From Janthinobacterium fluminis (GTDB lineage Bacteria; Pseudomonadota; Gammaproteobacteria; Burkholderiales; Burkholderiaceae_D), in contig NZ_JAQQXR010000002.1 of assembly GCF_028595325.1 (NCBI RefSeq), forward strand, positions 62,001 through 126,000: a stretch of 64,000 nt of DNA, read 5' to 3'. The notes beneath the pieces are model-generated. The model was not told where the DNA came from, did not search any database, and saw only the letters and a list, made by a program, of their open reading frames with translations. The translations under genes and the position numbers were made by a program. Positions 18,977-27,340 of this stretch are shown here, one piece after another; positions within the stretch are counted from its first letter, which is position 1, and each line of letters begins with the position of its first letter.

Positions 18977-19860
18977 ACCATCTCCCCAGCGGCTTCCGCC
19001 AAGTGCTGAAGCAAAGCGATTTCGACCGTTTCGCCATCCTCAGCGGCGACGACAACCCGATCCACTGCGACCCCGAGTTCGCCGGCCGCAGCCACTTCGG
19101 CGCCACCGTCGCGCACGGCATGTTTTTGTACGGCCTGATCTACCGCGCGCTGGCCGACGCCGTGCCCGGCAAGGGCATGCTGCAAGTGGAGCAGGAATTG
19201 ATGTTCCCCCACCCCAGCTTTGCCGCCGACGAAGTCGACGTGCAGGTGGCGCCGCTGCCGGCCGCCGCCGACGGCAGCCACTGCTTCAGCACCGTCGTGT
19301 GCAAGTGGGTGGACGGCGCGCGCATCGTCACGGCGGAAGGGCGGGCGCGCGTCATCGACGCCGGCCGCGGCGAGGCGCTGCAGGCATATGCCGGCAGCCA
19401 GGACGGCGCGGCGCGGCCGGCCGGCGCCAGCGACGCCGAACTGCGCGGCCTGCGCCGCGGCATGCGCGCGCGCGCCGAACGCACCCACAGCGACGCCGAC
19501 CTGGCCGCCTACGCCGCGCTGACGGGCGACAGCAACCCGCTGCACCACAGCGACGCCTGGGCCGTCGGCCACGGCTTCGGCGGCCGCCTGGTGCCGCCGC
19601 CGCTGCTGGCGGCCATGTTCTCGGACCTGCTCGGCACCCGCCTGCCGGGGCGCGGCACCGGCTGGATGAAGCAAACGCTGCGCTTCCTGGCGCCGGCCTA
19701 TATCGGCGAGCGCATCACGGCCGACGTTGAAATCATCCGCCTGCGCGCCGACAAAGACCTGGTCAACCTGGCCAGCGTGCTGACCGGCGCGGACGGCCGC
19801 ACCATCTGCCGCGGCGAATCGCTGGTACTGGTGCGCAATCTGGAAGCGCCGGCCGGCTGA
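18973..19860 (+). CDS. double-hotdog MaoC-like acyl-CoA hydratase
   Basis: 295 residues with two hotdog domains. The first (about 1-125) has FAILSGDDNPIHCDPEFA and a HGMFLYGLIYRAL helix; the second (about 160-285) has YAALTGDSNPLHHSDAWA. The Asp-His pair of the hydratase-2 motif (D-x-N-P-x-H) appears in both halves, so either could be catalytic. Members act as (R)-specific enoyl-CoA hydratases or in beta-oxidation-like side-chain degradation. It overlaps the synthetase gene by 4 bp and is the last gene of the + strand operon before a 249-bp gap with strong hairpins. Confidence 0.85.
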   Translation: MNHLPSGFRQVLKQSDFDRFAILSGDDNPIHCDPEFAGRSHFGATVAHGMFLYGLIYRALADAVPGKGMLQVEQELMFPHPSFAADEVDVQVAPLPAAADGSHCFSTVVCKWVDGARIVTAEGRARVIDAGRGEALQAYAGSQDGAARPAGASDAELRGLRRGMRARAERTHSDADLAAYAALTGDSNPLHHSDAWAVGHGFGGRLVPPPLLAAMFSDLLGTRLPGRGTGWMKQTLRFLAPAYIGERITADVEIIRLRADKDLVNLASVLTGADGRTICRGESLVLVRNLEAPAG

Positions 19861-19964
19861 CGCCGCGCGGGCCCGGCGCCCGCATCCCTTTAGCACCCCC
19901 GCATCGCCGTCGCGGCACGGCGCGGCGGGCGTGCGCCCAAAGCGGGGAGGCATTTCCCGAACCA

Positions 19965-20033
19965 GCCGCCGGCGCGCCAGTGCGCGCCGGCGGCGGACAG
20001 TATCTGCCGGCGGGGCCTAGCGGCGCCGCCGGC
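19965..20033. other. Two adjacent strong hairpins upstream of the porin gene
   Basis: A perfect 13-bp stem (GCCGCCGGCGCGC, 19965-19977, and its complement 19982-19994; loop CAGT) is followed by a second stem (GCCGGCGG 20006-20013 / CCGCCGGC 20026-20033). Neither has a T-run, so they may act as a Rho-dependent or mRNA-stabilising structure at the end of the operon, or as part of the porin leader. Confidence 0.55.
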
Positions 20034-20109
20034 CGGACCCACCCCGGGCAGAACAGACAAACGAAGCTGCTCGCCCGGACACGCTGCACATAAAAAACGG
20101 AGACATACA

Positions 20110-21105
20110 ATGCATAAAAAGACAAGCATCCTCATCCTGCTGGCGGCGCTGGCCGGCGCGGTGCAGGCGCAAAGCGGCGTCACCATCTACGGCTCGATCG
20201 ACGGCGGCCTGCGCAATCAAACCAACGTCAACGCCGCCGGCGACAGCAAACTGTCGATCGGCTCGAACGGCCAGTACTACCCGAACCGGCTGGGCTTCAT
20301 CGGCAGCGAAGACCTGGGCGACGGCATGAAAGTGCACTTCAAACTGGAAAGCGGCTTCAACACCGGGACGGGCGCGCTGGACAACAGCGGCGGGCGCCTG
20401 TTCAACCGCAGCTCCTGGGTGGGCGTATCGGGCAAATGGGGGCAACTGAACTTCGGCCACCAATACACCATCGCGTTTTTCACCGCCAACGACTACGACC
20501 CCTTCAACTACAAATACGCCTACATCATCCCCGTCTCGGCGGCCACGGCGGGCGGGCGCTACGACAACAACATCCAATACACGGGCACCTTCGGCGCCTA
20601 CAAAGTGCGGGCCGAATACGCGCCCGGCGAAAAGGCCGGCAACGCCGGCACGAACACGGCCAAAGCGGTCGGCCTGAGCTACGCCGACGGCCCGCTGAAC
20701 TGGGGCGGCGCCTACAGCCGGCGCGACGTCGACGGCTACAGCGACACGCACTACACCGTGGGCGGCGCCTACAAAACGGGCGGCTGGCGCCTTGCCGCCG
20801 GCTACATGGACGACAAACTGGCGACGGCGACGGGCAGCGACAGCACCACCAAAAACGCCTGGGGCGGCCTGAGCTACGACGTCTCGCCGCAACTCATCGT
20901 CACGGGCGCCTACTACCAGACCAAAGTATCGGTGGCCAACATCGGCGGCGCCAAAAAACTCGCCATGCTGGGCGTCGTCTACTACCTATCCAAGCGCAGC
21001 AACCTCTACGCCGACATCGACCATGCCAAACTGAGCGGGCGCTCGCGGATCGGCGCGCAGACCAGCCAGACCGGCATCTCGATCGGCATCGACCACCTGT
21101 TCTAA
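20110..21105 (+). CDS. outer-membrane porin (OmpC/Burkholderiales type)
   Basis: 331 residues. Signal peptide MHKKTSILILLAALAGAVQAQ, then the typical start SGVTIYGSIDGGLRNQTN of Gram-negative trimeric porins, the conserved NRLGFIGSEDLGDGMKVHFKLESGF region, and a C-terminal beta-signal ending in Phe (IGIDHLF). Expected topology is a 16-stranded barrel. As the last gene of the cassette it may be the outer-membrane entry route for the cluster's substrate, but porins of this class are common and often general. The stop lies 15 bp before the second family A palindrome. Confidence 0.92.
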   Translation: MHKKTSILILLAALAGAVQAQSGVTIYGSIDGGLRNQTNVNAAGDSKLSIGSNGQYYPNRLGFIGSEDLGDGMKVHFKLESGFNTGTGALDNSGGRLFNRSSWVGVSGKWGQLNFGHQYTIAFFTANDYDPFNYKYAYIIPVSAATAGGRYDNNIQYTGTFGAYKVRAEYAPGEKAGNAGTNTAKAVGLSYADGPLNWGGAYSRRDVDGYSDTHYTVGGAYKTGGWRLAAGYMDDKLATATGSDSTTKNAWGGLSYDVSPQLIVTGAYYQTKVSVANIGGAKKLAMLGVVYYLSKRSNLYADIDHAKLSGRSRIGAQTSQTGISIGIDHLF

Positions 21106-21120
21106 TCTTGCTTCACCCCC

Positions 21121-21192
21121 TGGGGTCAGGTCTAGACATGGCGGTTTTACTTGAGTGCGCAAGTAAAACCGCCATGTCTAGACCTGACCCCA
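21121..21192. repeat. Palindromic repeat, family A, copy 2
   Basis: Arms 21121-21148 and 21165-21192 match copy 1 exactly; here the inner ACTTG/CAAGT also pairs, making 33-nt arms around a 6-nt loop. The bases just outside (TTGCTTC followed by C-rich) resemble those outside copy 1, so the true repeat is somewhat longer than the palindrome. It separates two convergent genes and could act as a bidirectional terminator. Confidence 0.9.
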
Positions 21193-21202
21193 TTTTTGGT
21201 TT

Positions 21203-22957
21203 TTAGGAAGTCGGCTGGAAGTGGCGCAGGAAGTCGAGCAGTACCCGCGCCGCGATGTCGGCGTCGTCGGCCGTTATCGTTTCCAGCGGGTTGTGGCTGA
21301 TGCCGCCGTTGCCGCAGCGGGTGAAGAGCATGCCGATGTCGGTGACGGCGGCCATGGCCATGGCGTCGTGGCCGGCGCCGGACGGCAGGTCGTGGCGCGG
21401 CAGGCCGGCCCGTTCCACCGCCGCGCCCAGTTGCCGCATGAGCCAGGGCGCGCACGGCGCCGCGTCGGCCGAGACGATGGCTTGGATGTCACTGGTGATG
21501 TTGCGCCGCGCGCAGATGGCGGCGATGCCGTCGAGTATGTCGGCGACGGCCGCCAGGCGCTCGGTGTCGTCGGCGGCGCGGATGTCGAGCGAGAGTTTGC
21601 ATTGGCCCGGGATGACGTTGACGGAGCCGCCCGGTACGTCGAGCTGGCCGACGGTGCCGACCAGCGCCGCCCCCTGGCCGCAGCGGCGCTCGACCAGCAG
21701 GACGATTTCGGCGGCCGCCGCGGCGGCGTCGCGGCGCATGTGCATCGGCGTGGTGCCGGCGTGGCTGGCCAGGCCGCGCAGTTCGACCAGGTAGCGCGAG
21801 CTGCCGTTGATGGCCGTGACGACGCCCAGCGCCAGGTCGCGCTGCAGCAGCACCGGCCCTTGTTCGATGTGGACTTCGATGTAGCCGAGCAGGCCGGCCG
21901 GGTCGCGTCCGATGGCGGGGATGGCGCCGATGTCGTGGCCGGCCGCGGCGATGGCCGCGCCCATCGTGATGCCGTCGGCGTCGCGCTGTTGCAGCAGCGC
22001 CAGGTCGAATGTGCCGGCCACGGCGTTGCTGCCCAGGAAGGTGCTTTTGAAGCGCACGCCTTCTTCTTCCGCGAAGCCGATGATGTCGAGGTGGAAGGGC
22101 AGGCGTTCGCCCCGTTCGTGCAGGTGCCGGACGACGGCGATCGGCAGCAGGATGCCGAGCCGGCCGTCGTATTTGCCGCCGTTGCGCACGGTGTCGTAGT
22201 GCGAGCCGGTGATGAGCGTTTTCGCGCCCGGCGCGTCGGAGCGGTAGCGGCCGACGACGTTGCCGACGGCGTCGATGTGCACGTGCATGCCGGCCGCGGC
22301 CATCCATTCGGCCAGTTGCGCCGCCGTCTTGCGGTGGGCTTCGCTCAGGTAGGCGCAGGTGAGGTTGTCGGGGCTGTCGCTCCAGGTGGCCAGGGTGGCC
22401 GACCATTGCATGATGGCGGGGCCAAATTCCAGTGCGCAGCCGAGCAGGTCGTTGAGGCGCAGTTCGGCGATGCGCTTGATCTGGCGCAGGCACTCGGCGA
22501 TTTCGTCGCCGCGCTGTTGCTGCAGGCGGCGCGCGAAGGTGGCGATGATGTGCTGGCGCGTCAGGCCCTCGCCGTCCGGCCCTTTGACGGCGAGGATGAA
22601 GGGGAAGCCGAATTTGGCCTGGTAGTCGGCGTTGAGGCGCTGCAGCGCGGCGAATTCCTCGGCGCTGCACAGGTGCAGGCCGGACTTCGCTTGTTCCCCG
22701 CTCGACTCCCGCGTCAGCGCGCCGGCGATGGCGGCCTTGCCGGCCAGTTCCGGGTGGGCGCGGATCAGCTCCAGTTGCCGCTCCGGCGCGGCGGCGTTGA
22801 CGGCCGCCTGCAGCGCCAGTTTCAGGGCGGTGGCGCTGGCGAAGGGGCGGGCGGCGTAGGCGCGCTGCGGTATCCACGGCGAATGTTCGTAGATGCCGCC
22901 CAGGCGTTCGATGAAGCCGGCTTCGTCGCAGCCATTCAATTCTGTCAGTGTCGTCAT
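21203..22957 (-). CDS. uraD-allC: bifunctional OHCU decarboxylase / allantoate amidohydrolase (UraD-AllC fusion)
   Basis: 584 residues, two enzymes in one chain. Residues about 1-165 are the UraD fold that decarboxylates OHCU to S-allantoin: FIERLGGIYEHSPWI, the catalytic-His motif RAHPELAGKAA near 67, and FPFILAVKG. Residues about 170-584 are an M20 allantoate amidohydrolase: TGSHYDTVRNGGKYDGRLG, FAEEEGVRFKSTFLGS, HIEQGPVL, LASHAGTTPMHMRRDA, GAGHDAMAM and ISHNPLE, with all usual ligands. The allantoinase and HIU hydrolase between these steps are not in the window. It is transcribed leftward after the LysR gene; its stop is 11 bp from the family A palindrome. Confidence 0.93.
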   Translation of the reverse strand: MTTLTELNGCDEAGFIERLGGIYEHSPWIPQRAYAARPFASATALKLALQAAVNAAAPERQLELIRAHPELAGKAAIAGALTRESSGEQAKSGLHLCSAEEFAALQRLNADYQAKFGFPFILAVKGPDGEGLTRQHIIATFARRLQQQRGDEIAECLRQIKRIAELRLNDLLGCALEFGPAIMQWSATLATWSDSPDNLTCAYLSEAHRKTAAQLAEWMAAAGMHVHIDAVGNVVGRYRSDAPGAKTLITGSHYDTVRNGGKYDGRLGILLPIAVVRHLHERGERLPFHLDIIGFAEEEGVRFKSTFLGSNAVAGTFDLALLQQRDADGITMGAAIAAAGHDIGAIPAIGRDPAGLLGYIEVHIEQGPVLLQRDLALGVVTAINGSSRYLVELRGLASHAGTTPMHMRRDAAAAAAEIVLLVERRCGQGAALVGTVGQLDVPGGSVNVIPGQCKLSLDIRAADDTERLAAVADILDGIAAICARRNITSDIQAIVSADAAPCAPWLMRQLGAAVERAGLPRHDLPSGAGHDAMAMAAVTDIGMLFTRCGNGGISHNPLETITADDADIAARVLLDFLRHFQPTS

Positions 22958-23057
22958 GGTTTTCTATCCGCTCGTGCCAGCGCCGATCATAGCGCCTTGC
23001 GCATGGCCGTGCCATATGCGGGCGCTGATGGGGGACCTCTGCCGCGCCATATACGCC

Positions 23058-23996
23058 TTATTTGAGGATCAGCGTCTTGGCCGCCTCGCTGACCTGGTCG
23101 CGCAGCCATTTGTGCTCGGGCGCCTGGTGCACGCGCTGGTGCCACAGCTGGTAAAAGCGCATGGGCGGGAATTTGAGCGGCACCGTGTAGCTTTTCAGCG
23201 GCAGGGTTTTTTCGTAGAAGCGCATGAATTGCCGGCCCGTCGTCAGCACCAGGTCGGTTTGCGTCAGCATGTAGGGGATCAGGCCGAAGTAGGCCGATTC
23301 CACGACGACGTTGCGTTGCATGTTCTGTTTTTCCAGGAAGGCGTCGATGACGCCGTGGTAGCCGGGCATCATCTGCGACGGCGCCACGTGCGGCAGGCTC
23401 AGGTAGTCTTCCAGCGTCATCGCGTCGCTGGCCGTGCGCTTGGCGTAGGCGCTTTCGGCGCGCATCGTGCAGATGATCGGGTCTTCGAACAGTTTCGAGA
23501 TGTGCAGGTGGGCCGGCGGTTCGTCCCAGTTGGCGATGACGAGGTCGAGCTCGCCGTCCGACAGCAGGCGCACGTGGTCGATGCCGGCGCCCAGGCTGTG
23601 GATGACGACGCGGCTTTTCGGCGAGCCGCGCCGCAGCAGCGCGACGACGTTCGGCAGGAATTGGCTGTCGAGGTAGTCCGGCGCGGCGATGTGGAAGGTG
23701 CGCGCCTCTTCCTGGGCGACGAAGGGGGTCTTTTTGACGAACAGGCTTTCGGTCTGGTCGAGGATGCGCTTGGCCGGCTGCATCAGGCTTTCGCCGTGCT
23801 GGGTCGGCACCATGCCGCGCGCGCCGCGCACCAGCAGCGGGTCGCCGGTCAGTTCGCGCAGCTTGCGCAGCGAGGCGGAAATCGAGGGCTGCGGCTGGTT
23901 CAGCTTGAGCGCGACCCGCGATACGTTCTTTTCCACCAGCAGCAGGTAGAGGATGCGGATCAGGTGCAGGTCGAGGTGTTGCGGCAGGCTGGACAT
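23058..23996 (-). CDS. LysR family transcriptional regulator (probable purine/urate catabolism regulator)
   Basis: 312 residues. N-terminal winged helix-turn-helix (LHLIRILYLLLVEKNVSRVA, then NQPQPSISASLRKLRELTGD, residues about 9-65) and a periplasmic-binding-like effector domain after residue 90. It is divergent from puuD and upstream of the uraD-allC gene on the same strand, the usual place for a regulator of both. The effector could be urate or a breakdown product; that is inference from location. Confidence 0.9.
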   Translation of the reverse strand: MSSLPQHLDLHLIRILYLLLVEKNVSRVALKLNQPQPSISASLRKLRELTGDPLLVRGARGMVPTQHGESLMQPAKRILDQTESLFVKKTPFVAQEEARTFHIAAPDYLDSQFLPNVVALLRRGSPKSRVVIHSLGAGIDHVRLLSDGELDLVIANWDEPPAHLHISKLFEDPIICTMRAESAYAKRTASDAMTLEDYLSLPHVAPSQMMPGYHGVIDAFLEKQNMQRNVVVESAYFGLIPYMLTQTDLVLTTGRQFMRFYEKTLPLKSYTVPLKFPPMRFYQLWHQRVHQAPEHKWLRDQVSEAAKTLILK

Positions 23997-24128
23997 CGTG
24001 GGGCGATCCCTGTTGTATATCGGTTGGAATATGTTAAATATACGATATTTTTCATATCCCGTGCGCCGATTCAGTTTATCTTCTGTAAATTAAGCCAAAT
24101 CAAGCCCGGCCTCGATTGAAGGAGCGTG
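23997..24128. promoter_or_regulatory. Divergent control region between the LysR gene and puuD
   Basis: A 132-bp AT-rich gap with a partial dyad ATATCG (24017-24022) / CGATAT (24043-24048) and a T-N11-A-like arrangement, as expected for a LysR binding site. The symmetry is modest and no exact operator is claimed. The GAAGGAG at 24118-24124 is the puuD ribosome site. Confidence 0.4.
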
Positions 24129-25346
24129 ATGGAAGTGTTTGCCTACCTGATTCCCTACGGCCTGGAGTGGCTGAACTTGCTGATCCGCTGGTTGCACATG
24201 ATTACCGGCATCGCCTGGATCGGCGCCTCGTTTTACTTCGTCTGGCTGGACAATTCGATCCGCCCGCCGGCGCCCGGCTCCGAGCTGGCGAAGAAGGGCG
24301 TGTCGGGCGAGTTGTGGGCGGTGCATGGGGGCGGTTTCTACCATCCGCAAAAATACCTGGTGGCGCCGGCCGAGTTGCCGAAGAACTTGCATTGGTTCAA
24401 ATGGGAGGCGTATTCGACCTGGCTGTCGGGCATCGCCTTGCTGACGATCGCCTACTACTTCAACGCCCAGGCGATGATGATCGACAAGTCCGTGGCCGAC
24501 CTCAGCAGTTGGCAAGCCATCGGCGTCGGCGTCGGCACGCTGGTGCTGGGCTGGACCGTCTACGATCTGCTGTGCCGCTCGCCGCTGGCCGGGCGCGAGC
24601 TGTACTTCGGCCTCGTCGTGTTCGCGCTGGTGGTCGGCGCTGCCTATGCGCTGACGCAGTTGCTGAGCGGGCGCGCCGCCTACATCCACGTCGGCGCGAT
24701 GATAGGCACCATCATGGTCGGCAATGTGCTGATGCTGATTATTCCGGGCCAGCGCAAAATGGTCGAGGCCATGTCGGCCGGCAAGTTGCCGGACCCCAGT
24801 CACGGCCTGCGCGCCAAGCAGCGCAGCGTGCACAACAACTATTTCACGCTGCCGGTGCTGTTCATCATGATCAGCAACCACTATGCGATGACTTACCGCA
24901 ACGAGCATGCCTGGCTGGTGCTGGCCTTCATCATGGCGGCGGGCGTGTTCATCCGCCACTTCTTCAACCTGCGCCACAAGGGCCGCCTGGCCTGGGGCTA
25001 TCCGCTGCTGGGCGTGGCCTTGCTGGTTGCCGTCGCCGTGATGATCGCGCCGGCGCCGCCGCCGGCGCGCGCGGCGCCGGCCGATCCGGCGGCGCAGTTT
25101 TTCAAGGTGCAAGCCGTCGTCGCGCGGCGCTGCGCCAGCTGCCACGCGGCGCGGCCGAGCCAGCCCGGCTTTGCGACGGCGCCGGCCGGCATCATGCTCG
25201 ACACGGAAGGGCTGATACGCCAGCATGCGGCGCAAGTCTACAAGCAGGCCGTGCAACTGAAAGCCATGCCGATTGGTAACCTGACGATGATGACGGAAGA
25301 CGAGCGCGCGCTGCTGGGCGCCTGGTTCGAGGCCGGCGCCAAATAA
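24129..25346 (+). CDS. puuD: urate hydroxylase PuuD (membrane domain plus cytochrome c)
   Basis: 405 residues from ATG 24129; a GTG at 24126 is too close to the AGGAG. The first 300 or so residues form about eight membrane helices with conserved His (WLHMITGIAWIGASFYFVWLDN, VHGGGFYHPQKY, HNNYFTLPVLF). The C-terminal soluble part has one c-type haem site, CASCH near residue 336, and a likely distal Met. The family oxidises urate to 5-hydroxyisourate and passes electrons to the respiratory chain, replacing soluble uricase. It is divergent from the LysR gene and complements UraD-AllC two steps later. Confidence 0.94.
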   Translation: MEVFAYLIPYGLEWLNLLIRWLHMITGIAWIGASFYFVWLDNSIRPPAPGSELAKKGVSGELWAVHGGGFYHPQKYLVAPAELPKNLHWFKWEAYSTWLSGIALLTIAYYFNAQAMMIDKSVADLSSWQAIGVGVGTLVLGWTVYDLLCRSPLAGRELYFGLVVFALVVGAAYALTQLLSGRAAYIHVGAMIGTIMVGNVLMLIIPGQRKMVEAMSAGKLPDPSHGLRAKQRSVHNNYFTLPVLFIMISNHYAMTYRNEHAWLVLAFIMAAGVFIRHFFNLRHKGRLAWGYPLLGVALLVAVAVMIAPAPPPARAAPADPAAQFFKVQAVVARRCASCHAARPSQPGFATAPAGIMLDTEGLIRQHAAQVYKQAVQLKAMPIGNLTMMTEDERALLGAWFEAGAK

Positions 25347-25422
25347 AGCCCTGGGAGCAGGTCGAAAAACGTATCACAAATCAATTTAACGCGGTGTTTG
25401 CATATCACCGCCAAGGAAGACA

Positions 25423-26655
25423 ATGAGCAATACGCGCGCACAACTGAGTAATTGGATAGACGCCCATTTCGACGAGGAAGTGGCTTTTCTACAACAGGTC
25501 ATCCGGGTGCCGACCGACACGCCGCCCGGCAACAACGCGCCGCACGCCGACGCCGTCGCCGAGCTGCTGCGGGGCTTCGGCTGGCAGGCGGAAAAGCACG
25601 CCGTGCCGCAACAGGCGGTCGCCGACTACGGCATGGAAAGCATCACCAACCTGATCGTGCGCCGCCCCTACCAGGCGGGCGGCCCGACGCTGGCGCTGAA
25701 CGCCCACGGCGACGTGGTGCCGCCGGGCGAGGGCTGGACCTATCCGCCCTACGGCGGCGTGATCGACAAGGGGCACATCCACGGCCGCGCGGCCGCCGTG
25801 TCGAAATGCGACTTCGCCACCTACATCTTCGCCGCCCGCGCGCTGGAAGCGTTGGGCGTGCCGCTGAAGGGCAGCCTGGAGCTGCACTTCACCTACGACG
25901 AGGAATTCGGCGGCCTGCTGGGGCCGGCCTGGTTGCTGGAGCAAAAACTGACTAAGCCGGACTTCGTCATCGCGGCCGGCTTCGGCTACAACATCATCAC
26001 GGCCCACAACGCCTGCCTGCAGCTGGAAATTACCGTGCATGGCAAGTCCGGCCACGGCGCGATGCCGGAAACGGGGCATGACGCCTTGCAGGCGGCGAAC
26101 AAAATCCTCAACGCCATCTACGCCCAGTTGCCGGCGCTGAAAAAGATCAAATCCGGCGTGGCCGGCATCGACTCGCCGACCATGCTGGTGGGGCGCATCG
26201 ACGGCGGCACCAACACCAATGTGGTGCCGGGCAAGGTGGTGATGAAGATGGACAGGCGCATGATCCCGGAAGAGAACCCGGTCGAGGTCGAAGCCCAGCT
26301 GCGCGCGCTGATCGAGGACGCCGTGCGCGGCGAGCCGGGCATCCGCGTCGAGATCAAGCGCCTGCTGCTGTCGCAGGCGCTGCGGCCGCTGCCCGGCTCG
26401 GAGCAACTGGTGGCCGCGCTGCAAAAGAATGCCCTCCTCATCCTCGGCGAAAGCATCCCGGCCCAGGGCACGCCGCTGTACGCGGACGCCCGCCTGTACG
26501 GCGAGCACGGCATTCCGGCCGTGCTGTACGGCGCCGGGCCGCGCACCGTGCCCGAGTCGAACGCGAAGAAGGCCGACGAGCGGCTGGCGCTGGACGACTT
26601 GCGCAAGGCCACCAAGGTGGTCGCGCTGACGCTGCTCGACTTCCTCGCGGCCTGA
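25423..26655 (+). CDS. M20-fold protein lacking most metal ligands, purine-cluster associated
   Basis: 410 residues with the ArgE/DapE/CPG2 fold: NAHGDVVPPGEGW near residue 93, YDEEFGG near 159, the dimer-domain HGKSGHGAMPETGHDA near 203, and a final YGAGPRTVPE. Against the CPG2 pattern, His95 and the Glu160-Glu161 pair are kept. The bridging Asp of the DDK-type motif is Val126 (GRAAAVSKCD), the later acidic ligand is Ala/Gly (VIAAGFG near 185), and the C-terminal His is Lys382 (SNAKKADE). A two-zinc site therefore looks unlikely. It follows puuD by 76 bp. It may be a mono-metal enzyme, a different hydrolase or a pseudoenzyme. Confidence 0.8.
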   Translation: MSNTRAQLSNWIDAHFDEEVAFLQQVIRVPTDTPPGNNAPHADAVAELLRGFGWQAEKHAVPQQAVADYGMESITNLIVRRPYQAGGPTLALNAHGDVVPPGEGWTYPPYGGVIDKGHIHGRAAAVSKCDFATYIFAARALEALGVPLKGSLELHFTYDEEFGGLLGPAWLLEQKLTKPDFVIAAGFGYNIITAHNACLQLEITVHGKSGHGAMPETGHDALQAANKILNAIYAQLPALKKIKSGVAGIDSPTMLVGRIDGGTNTNVVPGKVVMKMDRRMIPEENPVEVEAQLRALIEDAVRGEPGIRVEIKRLLLSQALRPLPGSEQLVAALQKNALLILGESIPAQGTPLYADARLYGEHGIPAVLYGAGPRTVPESNAKKADERLALDDLRKATKVVALTLLDFLAA

Positions 26656-26729
26656 GCGCGGCGGCGCCTGTTGTGCTCCGGCGCAATGTGGCGCACTATG
26701 TTTGTCACCAATAACCATAGGAGACAAGC

Positions 26730-27191
26730 ATGCGCAAACTGATGAGTGTGATCGTGATGTGCTGGGCCGCCGCGTTCAGCGGCGCCAGCCAGGCGGCCAG
26801 CGAGCACGGCTCGGCGGCCGAGGCCGTTGCCTTGGTACACAAGGTCATCGCCTACATGAAGGCCAACGGCCGCGACAAAACCATCGCGGAAATCAACGAC
26901 CTGCACAGCACCCGCTTCCGCGACCGCGACCTGTACGTGACCATCAACGACCTGCAGGCGAAAAACCTGGCGCACGGCGCCAACGTGAAAATGCAGGGCA
27001 AGGACTTGATCGAGCTGAAAGACGCGGACGGCAAGGCCTTCATGCGCGAGCGCCTGGAACTGGCCAAAGCCAAGGGCAAGGGCTGGCAAGACTACAAATT
27101 CGTCAACCCCGTCAGCAAGCAGATCGAACAAAAGTCCATGTACTTTGAAAAATACGAAGACATGATCGTCAACTGCGGCATCTACAAGTAA
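26730..27191 (+). CDS. secreted single-cache-type protein
   Basis: 153 residues with a signal peptide (VIVMCWAAAFSGASQAA, cleavage near residue 23) and a small alpha/beta sensor-like domain: VALVHKVIAYMKANGRDKTIAEIND then FRDRDLYVTINDLQAKNLAHG, as in single-cache domains of chemoreceptors and cytochrome-linked proteins. No membrane anchor, haem or catalytic residues are seen. The final WQDYKFVNPVSKQIEQK and YFEKYEDM are typical of the domain. The last 70 or so bases of the gene reappear, degraded, between the two family B palindromes downstream. Confidence 0.82.
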   Translation: MRKLMSVIVMCWAAAFSGASQAASEHGSAAEAVALVHKVIAYMKANGRDKTIAEINDLHSTRFRDRDLYVTINDLQAKNLAHGANVKMQGKDLIELKDADGKAFMRERLELAKAKGKGWQDYKFVNPVSKQIEQKSMYFEKYEDMIVNCGIYK

Positions 27192-27199
27192 GCAAAGCC

Positions 27200-27254
27200 G
27201 GGGACAGACCACGATTTTCGAGAAATACTTTCTCGAAAATCGTGGTCTGTCCCC
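27200..27254. repeat. Palindromic repeat, family B, copy 1
   Basis: Perfect 26-nt arms (27200-27225 and 27229-27254) around TAC; the outer end reads GGGGACAGACCACGATTTTC. Other copies lie at 27341-27395 (identical) and 48320-48373 (one base changed in the arm and a shorter loop). It starts 9 bp after the cache-type gene's stop and could act as a terminator. Confidence 0.9.
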
Positions 27255-27265
27255 AGGCGACACCT

Positions 27266-27340
27266 TCGAACAAAAGTCCATGCGCTTTGAAAGGTGCGAG
27301 GGCTTGATCGTCAATTGCGGCATCTGCAGTAAGCGAAGCT
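27266..27340 (+). pseudogene. Degraded duplicate of the cache-type gene's 3' end
   Basis: About 75 bp match 27124-27199, the last codons, stop and trailer of the cache-type gene, with scattered substitutions (for example AACTGCGGCATCTACAAG in the original against AATTGCGGCATCTGCAG here). Together with the second palindrome it makes a diverged tandem duplication with a unit of about 141 bp. It has no start codon or full domain. Confidence 0.8.
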
